A stretch of DNA of 46,424 bases from Candidatus Collinsella stercoripullorum (GTDB taxonomy: Bacteria; Actinomycetota; Coriobacteriia; Coriobacteriales; Coriobacteriaceae), in NCBI GenBank assembly GCA_019117005.1, contig DXAO01000021.1:1-46424 (forward strand), given 5' to 3'. A program made the translations under genes and the position numbers. The notes beneath the pieces are model-generated. The model was not told the DNA's origin, made no database searches, and worked only from the letters and a program-made list of their open reading frames with translations. Shown piece by piece: positions 16,373 through 24,739 of the stretch (positions are counted from its first letter, which is position 1; the number at the start of each line of letters is the position of its first letter).

Positions 16373-16747
16373 TCAGTCCGCCGTGTAGTCGTGGAGTACG
16401 GCCTCGATGTTGTTGCCCTCGGGGTCGAGCACGAAGCAGGCGTAGTAGCCGGGGTGGTAGTCGCGCGGGCCCGGGGCGCCGTTATCGGTACCGCCGTCGA
16501 GCGCGGCCTCGTAGAACGCCCGGACATCATCGGTGGTCTTGGCGCGCCATGCGTAATGGCTCGGCGCAGGCGCGATGCCCTCCTTGGCCGCCGAGATCCA
16601 GACGGCGTCGCCCGTCTCGTCGTCGACGAATTGCGTGCCGCCCGGGTACTCCACGCCTTTGTGATAGCCCACGGTTGCAAGCACGCGCTCGTAGTAGGCG
16701 GCCATGGCAGCGGGATCGGATGCATGGATGATGAGGTGATCGAACAC
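16373..16747 (-). CDS. VOC-family (glyoxalase/bleomycin-resistance fold) protein
   Basis: The 124-residue protein starts MFDHLIIHASDPAAMAAYYE and ends CFVLDPEGNNIEAVLHDY, the paired beta-alpha-beta-beta-beta modules of the vicinal oxygen chelate fold. Candidate metal ligands are His4 and the Glu in NNIEAVLHD. The family includes glyoxalases, dioxygenases, isomerases and drug-binding proteins, so the reaction cannot be named. The start is a GTG at 16747 with AAAGGAA 6 nt upstream. A DUF2087 gene follows at 37 bp. Confidence 0.88.
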   Translation of the reverse strand: MFDHLIIHASDPAAMAAYYERVLATVGYHKGVEYPGGTQFVDDETGDAVWISAAKEGIAPAPSHYAWRAKTTDDVRAFYEAALDGGTDNGAPGPRDYHPGYYACFVLDPEGNNIEAVLHDYTAD

Positions 16748-16771
16748 GGCATTCCTTTCGCAGATGGTGCA

Positions 16772-16801
16772 GATGGGGACGTGTTCGTTTCATCCCCTTA
16801 T
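16772..16801 (+). repeat. Degenerate copy of the GGGGACGGGTTCGTTT intergenic repeat
   Basis: GATGGGGACGTGTTCGTTTC followed by ATCCCC resembles the better copies at 41377 and 42441, with the same outer GATGGG/CATCCC pairing. It lies just upstream of the VOC gene start, the only copy seen close to a 5' end. Confidence 0.6.
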
Positions 16802-16926
16802 TGCCGGCGATGGTGACGGTCGACTCCATTTTCCCATCGTGCCCATGGGCAGATACCGATACCTTCGGCGAGCGGTGCGCTCCGCGCTGGGGACCAGCAG
16901 TTTTCTCGTATCAGGATCGAGGCTCT

Positions 16927-17054
16927 CGCGAAGTGAGTGCTTCATATTGAAAACCCTTTGTATACCGCGGAGGTTGCAATTCGTGTACCTGCGGATTTCT
17001 TGTTGTGCAGCACAGGGATACTCGAGGAATCCAAAACGAAGCACTCGCTTCGCG
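16927..17054. repeat. Separated inverted repeat in the 16.75-17.22 kb gap
   Basis: The 17-bp arm at 16927-16943 pairs with 17038-17054 at 16 of 17 positions, and weaker complementarity continues inward toward the 94-bp centre. The surrounding 474-bp gap holds the degenerate repeat at 16772 and otherwise no recognisable gene; short frames through both arms encode KHSLRE-like peptides on opposite strands. It could be a decayed mobile element or a regulatory structure ahead of the translation GTPase gene. Confidence 0.6.
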
Positions 17055-17221
17055 AAATCGGACGAGCCCCGGCGCGCTTGAGGGAGCTGCTCCATCGACC
17101 AGAGGGGCTCTTTCGGGCAAAATGGCCCGCGTCGACCGAGACCGCGTTGCCGTTTTGGCATGCGTTTCGCCATCTTCAGCGTGCTACCATCGTGGACGCG
17201 ATACGAAAGCGGGAGGCGCGC

Positions 17222-19225
17222 ATGAAGCAGGCGGTCGTGGGGCTTGTCGCCCACGTGGACGCGGGGAAAACGACACTGGCAGAAGCCATGCTTTTCGCAG
17301 CGGGCTCCATCCGCGCGCGCGGACGCGTCGACCGCGGGGATGCGCACCTGGACAGCGATGCCATGGAGCGCGAGCGCGGGATCACGATTTTCTCCTCGCA
17401 GGCGTCATTCGATTTCGAGGGCTTCCATTACATGCTGCTCGACGCTCCCGGGCACGTCGACTTTTCCGCCGAGGCCGAGCGCACGCTGCGCGCGCTCGAC
17501 TGCGCGGTGCTCGTGATCGGCGCAAATGACGGCGTCCAGGGGCATACCGAGACCATGTGGGACCTGCTTGCGCGCTATCGGGTGCCGACATTCCTGTTTG
17601 TCAACAAGATGGATCTTGCCACCGCCGATCCGGATGCGCTGATGCAGCAGGTCCATGGGCGCCTTGACCCGATGTGTTTGGACGGTGCGGCCCTGCTCGC
17701 TGCCGACGAGTCCGTGACGGAGGACGCCGCGGCGACCGACGAGACGGTGCTCGACGAATATCTCGAGACCGGCGCGCTTTCCTCCACGACGCTTCGCCGC
17801 CTCGTCACCGAGCGTCGTATCTTCCCTGTGTTCTCGGGATCGGCGCTTCGTGGCGACGGCGTCGAGGACCTGCTGCGCGGCATAGCCTCGCTGATGCCCG
17901 AGCGCACGTGGCCCGACGAGTTCGCCGCGCGCGTGTACAAGGTGAGCCGCTCGCCGCGCGGCGAGCGGCTGGCATGGCTCAAGGTCACCGGTGGGGTGCT
18001 GCGCGCCAAGATGTTCGCCTCGGGCACCGACCATGGCGAGGTATGGGAGGAAAAGGTCGATCAGGTCCGCATCTACCAGGCCGACTCGTTTCAGACGGTG
18101 ACAGAGGTCCCCGCAGGGCGCATCTGCGCGGTGACGGGCCTTTCTCACGTGATGCCGGGCAGTGCCCTCGGCGCCGAGCCGCAGGGTCTGGCGCCGCTGC
18201 TCGCCCCCGTCCTGTCCTACCAGGTGCTTCCTGGCGATAACGACGTGCATACGGTGGTGCGCGCCCTGCGCGAACTCGCCGATGAGGATCCCTTGCTCGG
18301 CGTGAGCTGGCAGGAGCATCTGCAAGAGGTGCACGTGCAGCTCATGGGCGCCGTGCAGCGCGAGGTCGTGCAGCAGGTGCTCGCGGAGCGCTTCGGTCTA
18401 GCCGTCGATTTCGGTCCGGGCGGCATTCTGTACAAAGAGACGCTGCGCGCGCCCGCGGAGGGTGTCGGCCACTTCGAGCCGCTTCGGCATTACGCTGAGG
18501 CCCACCTGCTTATCGAGCCCCTGCCGCGCGGGATGGGAATCGAGGTCGGTACGCGCTGCTCGGAGGACGACCTCGACCGCAACTGGCAGCGGCTCATTCT
18601 CACCCATGTGCTCGAGCGCGCGCATATCGGCGTGCTGACCGGCTCGCCGCTCGCCGACGTGCGCATCACGCTGCTCGCCGGTCGCGCGCATGCCAAGCAC
18701 ACCGAGGGCGGCGACTTTCGGCAGGCGACCTACCGCGCCATCCGCCAAGCGCTCATGTGCGCCCGCGAGCAGGGGACGTGCGAGCTGCTGGAACCCTGGT
18801 ACCGCTTCCGCCTGGTGGTGCCCGCGGACAAGGTCGGGCGGGCGCTCGCCGACCTGCAGCGCATGGGGGCGTCGTTCGATCCGCCAGCGACAGCGGGGGA
18901 GGTCGCCACGCTCGTCGGATTCGCGCCGGCATCCGAGATGCGCGAGTACGCGCTCGACGTGACGGGCTACACGGCGGGGCTTGGACGTCTGGCGCTCGAA
19001 TATGCCGGGTATCGGGAATGCCACGACGCGGAACGCGTGATTGCCGAGGCCGCCTACGATCCGGAGGCCGATCTGCCCAACACGCCGGATTCGGTCTTCT
19101 GCGCGCACGGGGCGGGCTATACCGTCAAGTGGCACGAGGTCGCCGAGCAGGCGCACGTGGAGGTCGATCCCGCGCGCCTGCGTCCCTGGCGCGAAGCCGA
19201 CGCCTCGTTTTTCGCGCGGGGGTAG
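17222..19225 (+). CDS. TetM-like translation factor GTPase (EF-G superfamily)
   Basis: The 667-residue protein has the EF-G/TetM GTPase domain: G1 AHVDAGKTT (about 10-18), G2-region RERGITIFSSQ, G3 DAPGH, G4 NKMD. Domains II to V follow (for example LLEPWYRFRLVVPADKVGRA). It ends with a distinctive segment, NTPDSVFCAHGAGYTVKWHE, about 35 residues beyond the usual TetM end. That tail marks a chromosomal TetM-like group often named tetracycline resistance by homology. Whether it protects ribosomes from tetracycline or has a housekeeping role is not shown. The ATG at 17222 follows GGGAGG at 5 nt. It converges on the amylosucrase gene across a long inverted repeat. Confidence 0.85.
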   Translation: MKQAVVGLVAHVDAGKTTLAEAMLFAAGSIRARGRVDRGDAHLDSDAMERERGITIFSSQASFDFEGFHYMLLDAPGHVDFSAEAERTLRALDCAVLVIGANDGVQGHTETMWDLLARYRVPTFLFVNKMDLATADPDALMQQVHGRLDPMCLDGAALLAADESVTEDAAATDETVLDEYLETGALSSTTLRRLVTERRIFPVFSGSALRGDGVEDLLRGIASLMPERTWPDEFAARVYKVSRSPRGERLAWLKVTGGVLRAKMFASGTDHGEVWEEKVDQVRIYQADSFQTVTEVPAGRICAVTGLSHVMPGSALGAEPQGLAPLLAPVLSYQVLPGDNDVHTVVRALRELADEDPLLGVSWQEHLQEVHVQLMGAVQREVVQQVLAERFGLAVDFGPGGILYKETLRAPAEGVGHFEPLRHYAEAHLLIEPLPRGMGIEVGTRCSEDDLDRNWQRLILTHVLERAHIGVLTGSPLADVRITLLAGRAHAKHTEGGDFRQATYRAIRQALMCAREQGTCELLEPWYRFRLVVPADKVGRALADLQRMGASFDPPATAGEVATLVGFAPASEMREYALDVTGYTAGLGRLALEYAGYRECHDAERVIAEAAYDPEADLPNTPDSVFCAHGAGYTVKWHEVAEQAHVEVDPARLRPWREADASFFARG

Positions 19226-19265
19226 CGCGACCGGGCGCTGAGTGCTCCCCGAGAAGCACATGTGC

Positions 19266-19391
19266 GTTTACGGTGCGGTTTATGGGAGGCCTGGCGAGTA
19301 GACCGCTGAACCCGCAGGCGCGCTGCCAGCGCTTTTGCTCTGGGCATCGGCGGTGATACTCGGCCATCCTGCCATAAACCGCACCGTAAAC
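19266..19391. repeat. 126-bp element with perfect 20-bp terminal inverted repeats
   Basis: The 20-bp ends (19266-19285 and 19372-19391) are exact reverse complements, starting GTTTACGGTGCGG. Pairing continues inward with bulges (TGGCGAGTA against TACTCGGCCA), so the whole element folds as one long hairpin. A TTCTTTT stretch follows on the plus strand. It occupies the gap between two convergent genes and may act as a transcription barrier. The tight inverted ends also suggest a MITE-like or REP-doublet origin; no target duplication was noted. Confidence 0.8.
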
Positions 19392-19429
19392 CGTTCTTTT
19401 GTGAAGATAAAGAGGGCGCCGCGGCGTCC

Positions 19430-21331
19430 TTACCGCAGCATCCAGGCAAAACCCCAGCTCGGCATGGCGATCGTCGCGAGCTCGGCGGTCTCGCCGCTCA
19501 CCAGGTCGGTGTACGTGGCCGTCTCGGGCATCCAGATGGTCTTGGCGTCGTCGCTGAAGTTGAACACGGCGTGCAGCGTCCTGTCGCCGATGCTGCGTAC
19601 GACCCACAGGATCGAGGTGTCGTCGTAATCCTTGGTGCGCACGTCGGCGTCGGCCGAGAACACCGGCTCGTCGCGGCGGATATTCTCAAGCGCGCGCAAG
19701 GCGCCGAAGATGCGCTGCTGGACAGACCCGGGCTCGTCGATGTTTTTCGCAAGCTGCCAGTCGAACGCGCCGCGGTGGATGTAACGGGAGTCCTCGGCCT
19801 TCTCGGGGTCGTCCTTGTAGGTGTAGTCGTTGACCTGGCCGACCTCGTCGCCGCTGTAGATGATGGGCAGCCCCGACTGCGTGAACATGTAGGCGTGCAA
19901 CATGATGTCCTTGCGGATGGCAACCTCCATCGCCTCGTCGTTGCCCTCGAAGCCGGCCGCCTCGATGCCGCACATGGATGCGGTGGTGGCGCAGAAGCGC
20001 GCATCGCCCGTGACGGGGTCGGCGTTGTAGAGCTCGCCGCGCGAGACGCTGCCGGGCGTATGGCCCTGGAAGTAGTCGTTCAGGTACGTCTTATGCGGCA
20101 CCTCTGCCATGCCCCACGTCGAGAGCGTCCCGTAATCCAAGCCCCAGCCGATATCGTCGTGGCAGCGCAGATAGTTGAGGAAGGTGTAGCTACGGGGCAG
20201 CGAGCATACGATGTCGGTCTGCTGGCGCAGCAGGCGCGCATCGCGCGTCGCGACGGTATTCCAGGTGGTCGCCATGGTGGTCACGTTGTAGAGCATGTGG
20301 CACTCGGGCTTCTCGACGGTGCCGAAGTACGGCGCGACCTCCACCGGCGCCATGACGACCTCGCCCAGAAGCACGATGCCCGGGCACACGATCTCGCCGA
20401 TCATGCGCATCATGCGCACGATGGTGTGGACCTGCTTGAGGTTGCGGCACTTGGTGCCGAGCTGCTTCCAGATGTAGGGGACCGCATCGATGCGGATGAT
20501 GTCGATGCCCTGGTTTGCCAGGAACAGGAAGTTGTACATCATCTCGTTGAACACGCGCGGGTTACGGTAGTTGAGATCCCACTGGTAGGGGTAGAACTGC
20601 GTCATCACGCACTGGTCGAGCTCGGGCAGGTAGGTGAAGTGGCCGGGTGCGGTGGTGGGGAAGACCTGCGGCACGTCGCGCGTGTAGCGGTCGATGATGC
20701 CCTGGTCGTGCACGAAGAAATAGCGGCTCATGTACTCGCCTTCGCCGGCGCGGGCGCGCCGGGCCCACTCATGCTCGTCAGAGGTGTGGTTCATGACGAA
20801 GTCCATGCACAGGCTGATGCCGCGCGTGTGGCATTTGGAGGCGAGGTGCGCAAGGTCGTCCATGGTGCCGAGCGCGGGGTTCACGCGTCGGAAATCCGAG
20901 ACCGCGTAGCCGCCGTCCGAGCGGCTCTTGTCGGCGGGCGTGTCGAGGAACGGCATGAGATGGATGTAGTTGACGCCGCATCGCTCGATATAGTCGAGCC
21001 TCTCCTCGACGCCGCGGATGGTGCCGGCGAAGTTGTCGATGTACATCTGCATGCCGAGCATGTTGGTCGCGCGGTACCACGCGCCGGCCTCCTCGCGTGC
21101 GAGGTCGAGCTTCTTGAGCTTGTTGTCGCGCTCGTCGAAGAAGCGCTTCAGCCCGTCGCAGAGCTCGGCGAACATATCGCCGTTGTCGTAGAGCTCCATG
21201 TAGAGCCAGCGCAGCTCATCGCGATGGCGCGCCAGGCGCTCGGCGAACACCTTGTCGGCGGCCTTCCCGCGCGCCGCCGGTTCGTTCGCGCCGCCGGCCG
21301 CCTGGGAAGCAGGTTTGCGGGTGGTTGCCAT
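19430..21331 (-). CDS. Amylosucrase-type glycoside hydrolase (GH13)
   Basis: The 633-residue protein matches amylosucrases over its length. A helical N-domain comes first (LYMELYDNGDMFAELCDGLK). The GH13 barrel has NYIHLMPFL, DFVMNHTSDEHEWA, the nucleophile Asp in GIDIIRIDAV, the acid/base Glu in LLGEVVMAP and the third Asp in YLRCHDDIGWG. A beta C-domain ends the chain. The family splits sucrose and transfers glucose to alpha-1,4-glucan; a sucrose hydrolase is the main alternative. The ATG at 21331 follows GGAAGGA; an in-frame ATG at 21352 lacks an SD. No sugar transporter or sugar-type regulator is adjacent. Confidence 0.87.
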   Translation of the reverse strand: MATTRKPASQAAGGANEPAARGKAADKVFAERLARHRDELRWLYMELYDNGDMFAELCDGLKRFFDERDNKLKKLDLAREEAGAWYRATNMLGMQMYIDNFAGTIRGVEERLDYIERCGVNYIHLMPFLDTPADKSRSDGGYAVSDFRRVNPALGTMDDLAHLASKCHTRGISLCMDFVMNHTSDEHEWARRARAGEGEYMSRYFFVHDQGIIDRYTRDVPQVFPTTAPGHFTYLPELDQCVMTQFYPYQWDLNYRNPRVFNEMMYNFLFLANQGIDIIRIDAVPYIWKQLGTKCRNLKQVHTIVRMMRMIGEIVCPGIVLLGEVVMAPVEVAPYFGTVEKPECHMLYNVTTMATTWNTVATRDARLLRQQTDIVCSLPRSYTFLNYLRCHDDIGWGLDYGTLSTWGMAEVPHKTYLNDYFQGHTPGSVSRGELYNADPVTGDARFCATTASMCGIEAAGFEGNDEAMEVAIRKDIMLHAYMFTQSGLPIIYSGDEVGQVNDYTYKDDPEKAEDSRYIHRGAFDWQLAKNIDEPGSVQQRIFGALRALENIRRDEPVFSADADVRTKDYDDTSILWVVRSIGDRTLHAVFNFSDDAKTIWMPETATYTDLVSGETAELATIAMPSWGFAWMLR

Positions 21332-21436
21332 GGTCCCGTCCTTCCTTCGCATCTCGGTCCAGACGGGTTCATTCTATGGCCTCTACGAGCGGATTCGATC
21401 AACAGGAGGGCTGCGGTGCAAGACTCGTGGCAATCG

Positions 21437-21466
21437 TGTATATCCGTTGTGGGAACGATATCGCAA
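21437..21466 (-). promoter_or_regulatory. Candidate promoter of the amylosucrase gene
   Basis: On the minus strand TTGCGA (21461-21466) and TATACA (21437-21442) are 18 bp apart, about 105 bp upstream of the start. This is the only AT-rich patch in the 306-bp gap at 21332-21637. The rest of that gap holds two copies of GCGTCGGCGGCCGCG (21536, 21570) and the repeat at 21591. Confidence 0.5.
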
Positions 21467-21590
21467 ATTGGGAGGTCCGCTCCGGCCAACCGTCCGGGGA
21501 CCCTTCCGGCGAGGGGAGCGCCCGGGCGTCGGCGGCCGCGTCGGGCGGGGATGCCGCGGCTGCGCCAGCGCGTCGGCGGCCGCGCCGGGC

Positions 21591-21624
21591 ATGGGTTGAA
21601 ACGAACCCGTCCCCAACGAACCCC
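21591..21624 (-). repeat. Copy of the GGGGACGGGTTCGTTT intergenic repeat
   Basis: Read on the minus strand it is GGGGTTCGTTGGGGACGGGT followed by TCGTTTCAACCCAT. It begins 13 bp beyond the stop of the transglutaminase gene, reading in the same direction, so it is transcribed as part of that operon's tail unless termination comes first. Nearly identical to 24680-24714. Confidence 0.85.
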
Positions 21625-21637
21625 TGCCGGCGCGGGG

Positions 21638-22438
21638 TCACGCCCGCATGCTCTGGTCGCGCACCGAGATGTGGAGCGACTGCCGCTGGTCGGCGCCGCC
21701 CCGGAACACGCCCGCCTCGATGGGGCAGTCGGAGAAGTCGCGCCCGCGGGCGAGCTCGATGTAGGCGTCGTCGACCTCCCGGTCGTTGGTGGGGTCGATG
21801 CCGCGCCAGCCGTTCCCGTCGTGCACCTCCACCCAGGCGTGCGTCGCGCCGTCGCCCACGACGAGGCCGTTGACGTAGCGGGCGGCCACCCCCAGGGACC
21901 GCAGCGCGGCGATGAGGATGTGCGCGTAGTCCTGGCACACGCCCCGGCGCTGGGCGAAGGCGTCGGCGGCGCAGGTGGTGGTCGCCGTGCTCCCCGGCTC
22001 GTAGGCCATGGCCCCGTGCAGCGCGCCGGAGAGCCGCCGCGCCGTGCCCCAGGGGTCCTCCGCCGCCGCGGGGGCGCCCGCGCCCGAGGCGTCGCGCGCG
22101 AAGGCGGCGATGGCGTCGTCGCCGGCGGCGAGCGCCGAGGGCCGCCGGTAGATCGGGTGCGCCGGCGCGCGGACGGTCTGAGCGCGGTCGACGAGCACGC
22201 GGCCGGCGGACAGGAACGAGAAGGCGCGGTGGGCCGCGGCGACCCGCCCCGCGAGCACGGTGTTGCCGAAGCCGTCGACCTGCGCGGTCAGCTCCGTGTC
22301 GGGGGTCACCACGGTCTGGGCGGAAAGGACCGTCTGCCCGGCCGTGCTCGCGGGCTGGCAGCGGAGGAGGAAGTCGTGCTCGCGGACGGGCTCGCTCATC
22401 TCGAGCGCGGTCTCGAACGAGTAGCTGAGGATGCGCAT
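21638..22438 (-). CDS. Transglutaminase-like protein of the ATP-grasp/alpha-E locus
   Basis: The 266-residue protein has an N-terminal beta-rich domain, then a transglutaminase-like core with the full catalytic triad: Cys in RRGVCQDYAHI, His in ATHAWVEVH and Asp in GIDPTNDREV. Such proteins act as cysteine peptidases or amide-bond transferases; the substrate is unknown. The ATG at 22438 follows a GGGG-rich SD, with a GTG at 22447 possible. It lies 15 bp behind the alpha-E gene and is the last gene of the three-gene operon. No signal peptide is seen, so it acts in the cytoplasm together with the ATP-grasp protein. Confidence 0.88.
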   Translation of the reverse strand: MRILSYSFETALEMSEPVREHDFLLRCQPASTAGQTVLSAQTVVTPDTELTAQVDGFGNTVLAGRVAAAHRAFSFLSAGRVLVDRAQTVRAPAHPIYRRPSALAAGDDAIAAFARDASGAGAPAAAEDPWGTARRLSGALHGAMAYEPGSTATTTCAADAFAQRRGVCQDYAHILIAALRSLGVAARYVNGLVVGDGATHAWVEVHDGNGWRGIDPTNDREVDDAYIELARGRDFSDCPIEAGVFRGGADQRQSLHISVRDQSMRA

Positions 22439-22453
22439 GCGCCCCACCCCGTC

Positions 22454-23152
22454 CTAGGAGAAGATGCCGTTGACGCACGCGATCGCGCGCGAGAGGAGCG
22501 CGTCGTCCGCGTCGTCGGGGAACGAGGGGGAGGAGGCGATGGACGCCAGCTCCTTGAACGCGGGGCGGCTGTAGGCGGCGCCCGTGCGGTCGAGACGGCT
22601 GGCGAGCCGGTCCACCTCGTGCGGGATGTCGGCGAGCCGGTAGCGCAGGCGGGCGCACAGGTCCACGCGCTCCACCGTCATCCCGCACTTCACCAGGCAG
22701 CGCGCCGCGTCATCCGTCACGAAGTCGTCGATGCACCCCTTGAAGGCCATGATGTTGTCCTGCACCTGCTGCAGGTCGAGCAGGGGGCTCGCCGAGGCGC
22801 CCGCGGCCTCCAGGGCGTTGACCGCCATCTGGATGTACCCGAGGCTCTCGGTCCCCAGCGCGTCGCGGCAGGCGAGGGCGTTGTCGTAGGCGGCGTCCAT
22901 GGAGCACGCCACCGACGAGGGGTTGTCGCGGTTGAACAGGCAGCGCTGGAAGAACTCGAGCGGCGTCTCGGTCTCGCAGCGGAACCCGAGGTCGGCGAGC
23001 TGGCCCCGCCAGTCGCCCGCGAGGTCGTCGAGCGCGCGGTCCGCGACCCGGTCGTAGGTGCTCAGGATGAAGCGCTGCGTGGTGAAGCTGCGCTCCAGGT
23101 AGCGTCCCAACCACAGCAGGTGGTCGATGCGGTTCAGCGAGAGAGAACCCAT
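22454..23152 (-). CDS. Alpha-E domain protein
   Basis: The 232-residue all-helical protein matches the alpha-E family (PF04168): RIDHLLWLGRYLERSFTTQR near the start, the central SSVACSMDAAYDNALACRDA, and a conserved C-terminal Glu/Arg-rich bundle. Its biochemical role is unknown. In other genomes it nearly always accompanies circularly permuted ATP-grasp and transglutaminase-like proteins, sometimes fused to them. The start overlaps the end of the ATP-grasp gene by 19 bp, with AAGGA before it, so the two are translationally coupled. Confidence 0.9.
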   Translation of the reverse strand: MGSLSLNRIDHLLWLGRYLERSFTTQRFILSTYDRVADRALDDLAGDWRGQLADLGFRCETETPLEFFQRCLFNRDNPSSVACSMDAAYDNALACRDALGTESLGYIQMAVNALEAAGASASPLLDLQQVQDNIMAFKGCIDDFVTDDAARCLVKCGMTVERVDLCARLRYRLADIPHEVDRLASRLDRTGAAYSRPAFKELASIASSPSFPDDADDALLSRAIACVNGIFS

Positions 23153-24486
23153 GTGTCCTTGAACCCTCCTCCTTGGCTCGAGTTGACGATCGCGGAGCCC
23201 TCCTCGCGCGCGTAGCGCGAAAGGCCGCTCGCCCAGACGGTCGTGGTCGCCCCGCTCAGGACGAAGGCGCGCAGGTCGGCCTTGCGCGGGACCACCTCGC
23301 CGCCCATGTAGGTCGGCAGGCAGGTGAAATCCACCACTTCCTGCGCGATGAAGCGGCGCGGCTCGGCGCGGACGGCGCGCTTGAGCGCCTCGAGGCCCGC
23401 GGCGTCCAGCGACGACCCGAAGACGACGCCGTACCCTCCCGCCTCGGCGACGTCCTTGATGACGAGCGTGTCCGCATGGTCCAGGACGTACGCAAGATCG
23501 TCGGGGTAGAACGGCAGGTAGGTGGGGGCGTTGCTCAGGATGGGGCGCTCGCCCAGGTAGTACTCGACCATCTTGGGCACGAAGTAGTAGATGCCCTTGT
23601 CGTCCGCCGCGCCGTTGCCCGGGGCGTTCAGGACGGCGACGGAGCCCGCGCGGTAGGCGGCCATGAGGTTGGGGACGCCGATCAGGCTGTCGGGGCGGAA
23701 GCACAGCGGGTCCAGGAACTCGTCGGAGACGCGCCGGTAGACCGCGCCCACCCGGCTCATCCCCGAGGCGTCGCGGTAGTAGAGCCTCCCGTCCTCGCAG
23801 AACAGCTCGTCGGGGGTGGCGAGCAGGGCGTCCGCCTGCTCGGCGAGGTAGGCGTGCTCGAAGTACGCGGCGTTGTAGCGCCCCGGGGTCAGCACGACGT
23901 TGATGCCGCCGCGGTTCACGTGGTCCATCACCGCCTTGAGGCGGGCGCCGTAATCGCGGTTGTCCACGACCGGGACGCGCCGGAAGGTGGTGTCGTCGCA
24001 CCGGCGGCAGAGGCTCCGCGCGATGAGCGGGTAGGAGGCGCCCGACGGGATGCGGAGGTTGTCCTCGAGCACGTACCAGGTGCCGTCCGCGCCCTCCACG
24101 AGGTCGATGCCCGAGATGTGGCTGTAGATGCCGTCCGGGGGCGCGATCCCCACGCACTGGGGCAGGTAGCCGGAGCTCGCGAAGGCGAAGTCCTCCGGGA
24201 CCACCCCGTCGCGCACGATCTGCCGGTCCCCGTAGATGTCGCGCAGGTACGCGTTGAGGGCGTCGACGCGCTGGGCGAGCCCGCGCTCGAGCGTCCGCCA
24301 GGTCCCGGCGTCGATGATGCGGGGGATGGCGTCGAAGGGGAAGAGCCGCTCGGTGAAGGCCCCGTCCCGGTAGATGCCGAACTTCACCCCGTAGCGCGCG
24401 AGCTGCTGGTTGATCTTGGGCGTGTGGGGGACGAGCCCGGTGTAGGGGGCCGTGCCCACGCTGCCGTCGGGTCCGTATGCGTCCAT
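23134..24486 (-). CDS. Circularly permuted ATP-grasp protein
   Basis: The 450-residue protein matches the circularly permuted ATP-grasp family (DUF404/DUF407): an N-terminal helical region (QRVDALNAYLRDIYGDRQIV), the signature SGIDLVEGADGTWYVLEDN then LRIPSGASY, and later ADTLVIKDVAEAGGYGVVF and FIAQEVVDF. ATP-grasp enzymes activate a carboxylate as acyl phosphate and join it to an amine or thiol, so a peptide- or amide-forming reaction is expected; the substrates are unknown. The ATG at 24486 follows GGGAGGG. It is the first gene of the operon with alpha-E and transglutaminase proteins. Coding sequence here looks among the richest in GC of the window. Confidence 0.9.
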   Translation of the reverse strand: MDAYGPDGSVGTAPYTGLVPHTPKINQQLARYGVKFGIYRDGAFTERLFPFDAIPRIIDAGTWRTLERGLAQRVDALNAYLRDIYGDRQIVRDGVVPEDFAFASSGYLPQCVGIAPPDGIYSHISGIDLVEGADGTWYVLEDNLRIPSGASYPLIARSLCRRCDDTTFRRVPVVDNRDYGARLKAVMDHVNRGGINVVLTPGRYNAAYFEHAYLAEQADALLATPDELFCEDGRLYYRDASGMSRVGAVYRRVSDEFLDPLCFRPDSLIGVPNLMAAYRAGSVAVLNAPGNGAADDKGIYYFVPKMVEYYLGERPILSNAPTYLPFYPDDLAYVLDHADTLVIKDVAEAGGYGVVFGSSLDAAGLEALKRAVRAEPRRFIAQEVVDFTCLPTYMGGEVVPRKADLRAFVLSGATTTVWASGLSRYAREEGSAIVNSSQGGGFKDTWVLSR

Positions 24487-24648
24487 GCTTCCCTCCCTGC
24501 TCCGTCGTCGGCGGGCCCGCGCGGCGGGCCGGGCGCCGTGCGGGGTATCCTCAGCGCCGAGTATGGAGGGTGCGGGTTTCCGGAAGATGAACGGGCGCCC
24601 AAGAAGGCGGTTGCGTTTCGCGCCCGTTGCGAGACGGTTTCATGGCAG

Positions 24649-24714
24649 ATGGGCCGCGCCGGCGGAGACGCCGCGGCCCATGGGTTGAAACGAACCCGTC
24701 CCCAACGAACCCCC
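24649..24714 (-). repeat. Hairpin plus copy of the GGGGACGGGTTCGTTT repeat
   Basis: A repeat copy at 24680-24714, read on the minus strand, lies 25 bp beyond the stop of the cation transporter gene. A perfect 10-bp hairpin (ATGGGCCGCG/CGCGGCCCAT, 24649-24681) abuts it. The rest of the 253-bp gap up to the ATP-grasp start shows nothing else recognisable. Confidence 0.8.
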
Positions 24715-24739
24715 AACGGACCCCGGGCCGGTGCGGCCG

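Noticed and set aside
16750..17221. A gene remnant related to the TetM-like GTPase
   Set aside because: The upstream in-frame extension to 16937 encodes no recognisable EF-G or TetM sequence and lacks an SD; the SD before 17222 is strong.
19571..23215. A very long open frame (over 1,200 codons) on the plus strand
   Set aside because: It lies antisense to the amylosucrase, transglutaminase and alpha-E genes, all with clear motifs. High GC makes stop codons rare in the opposite frame; its translation is low-complexity.
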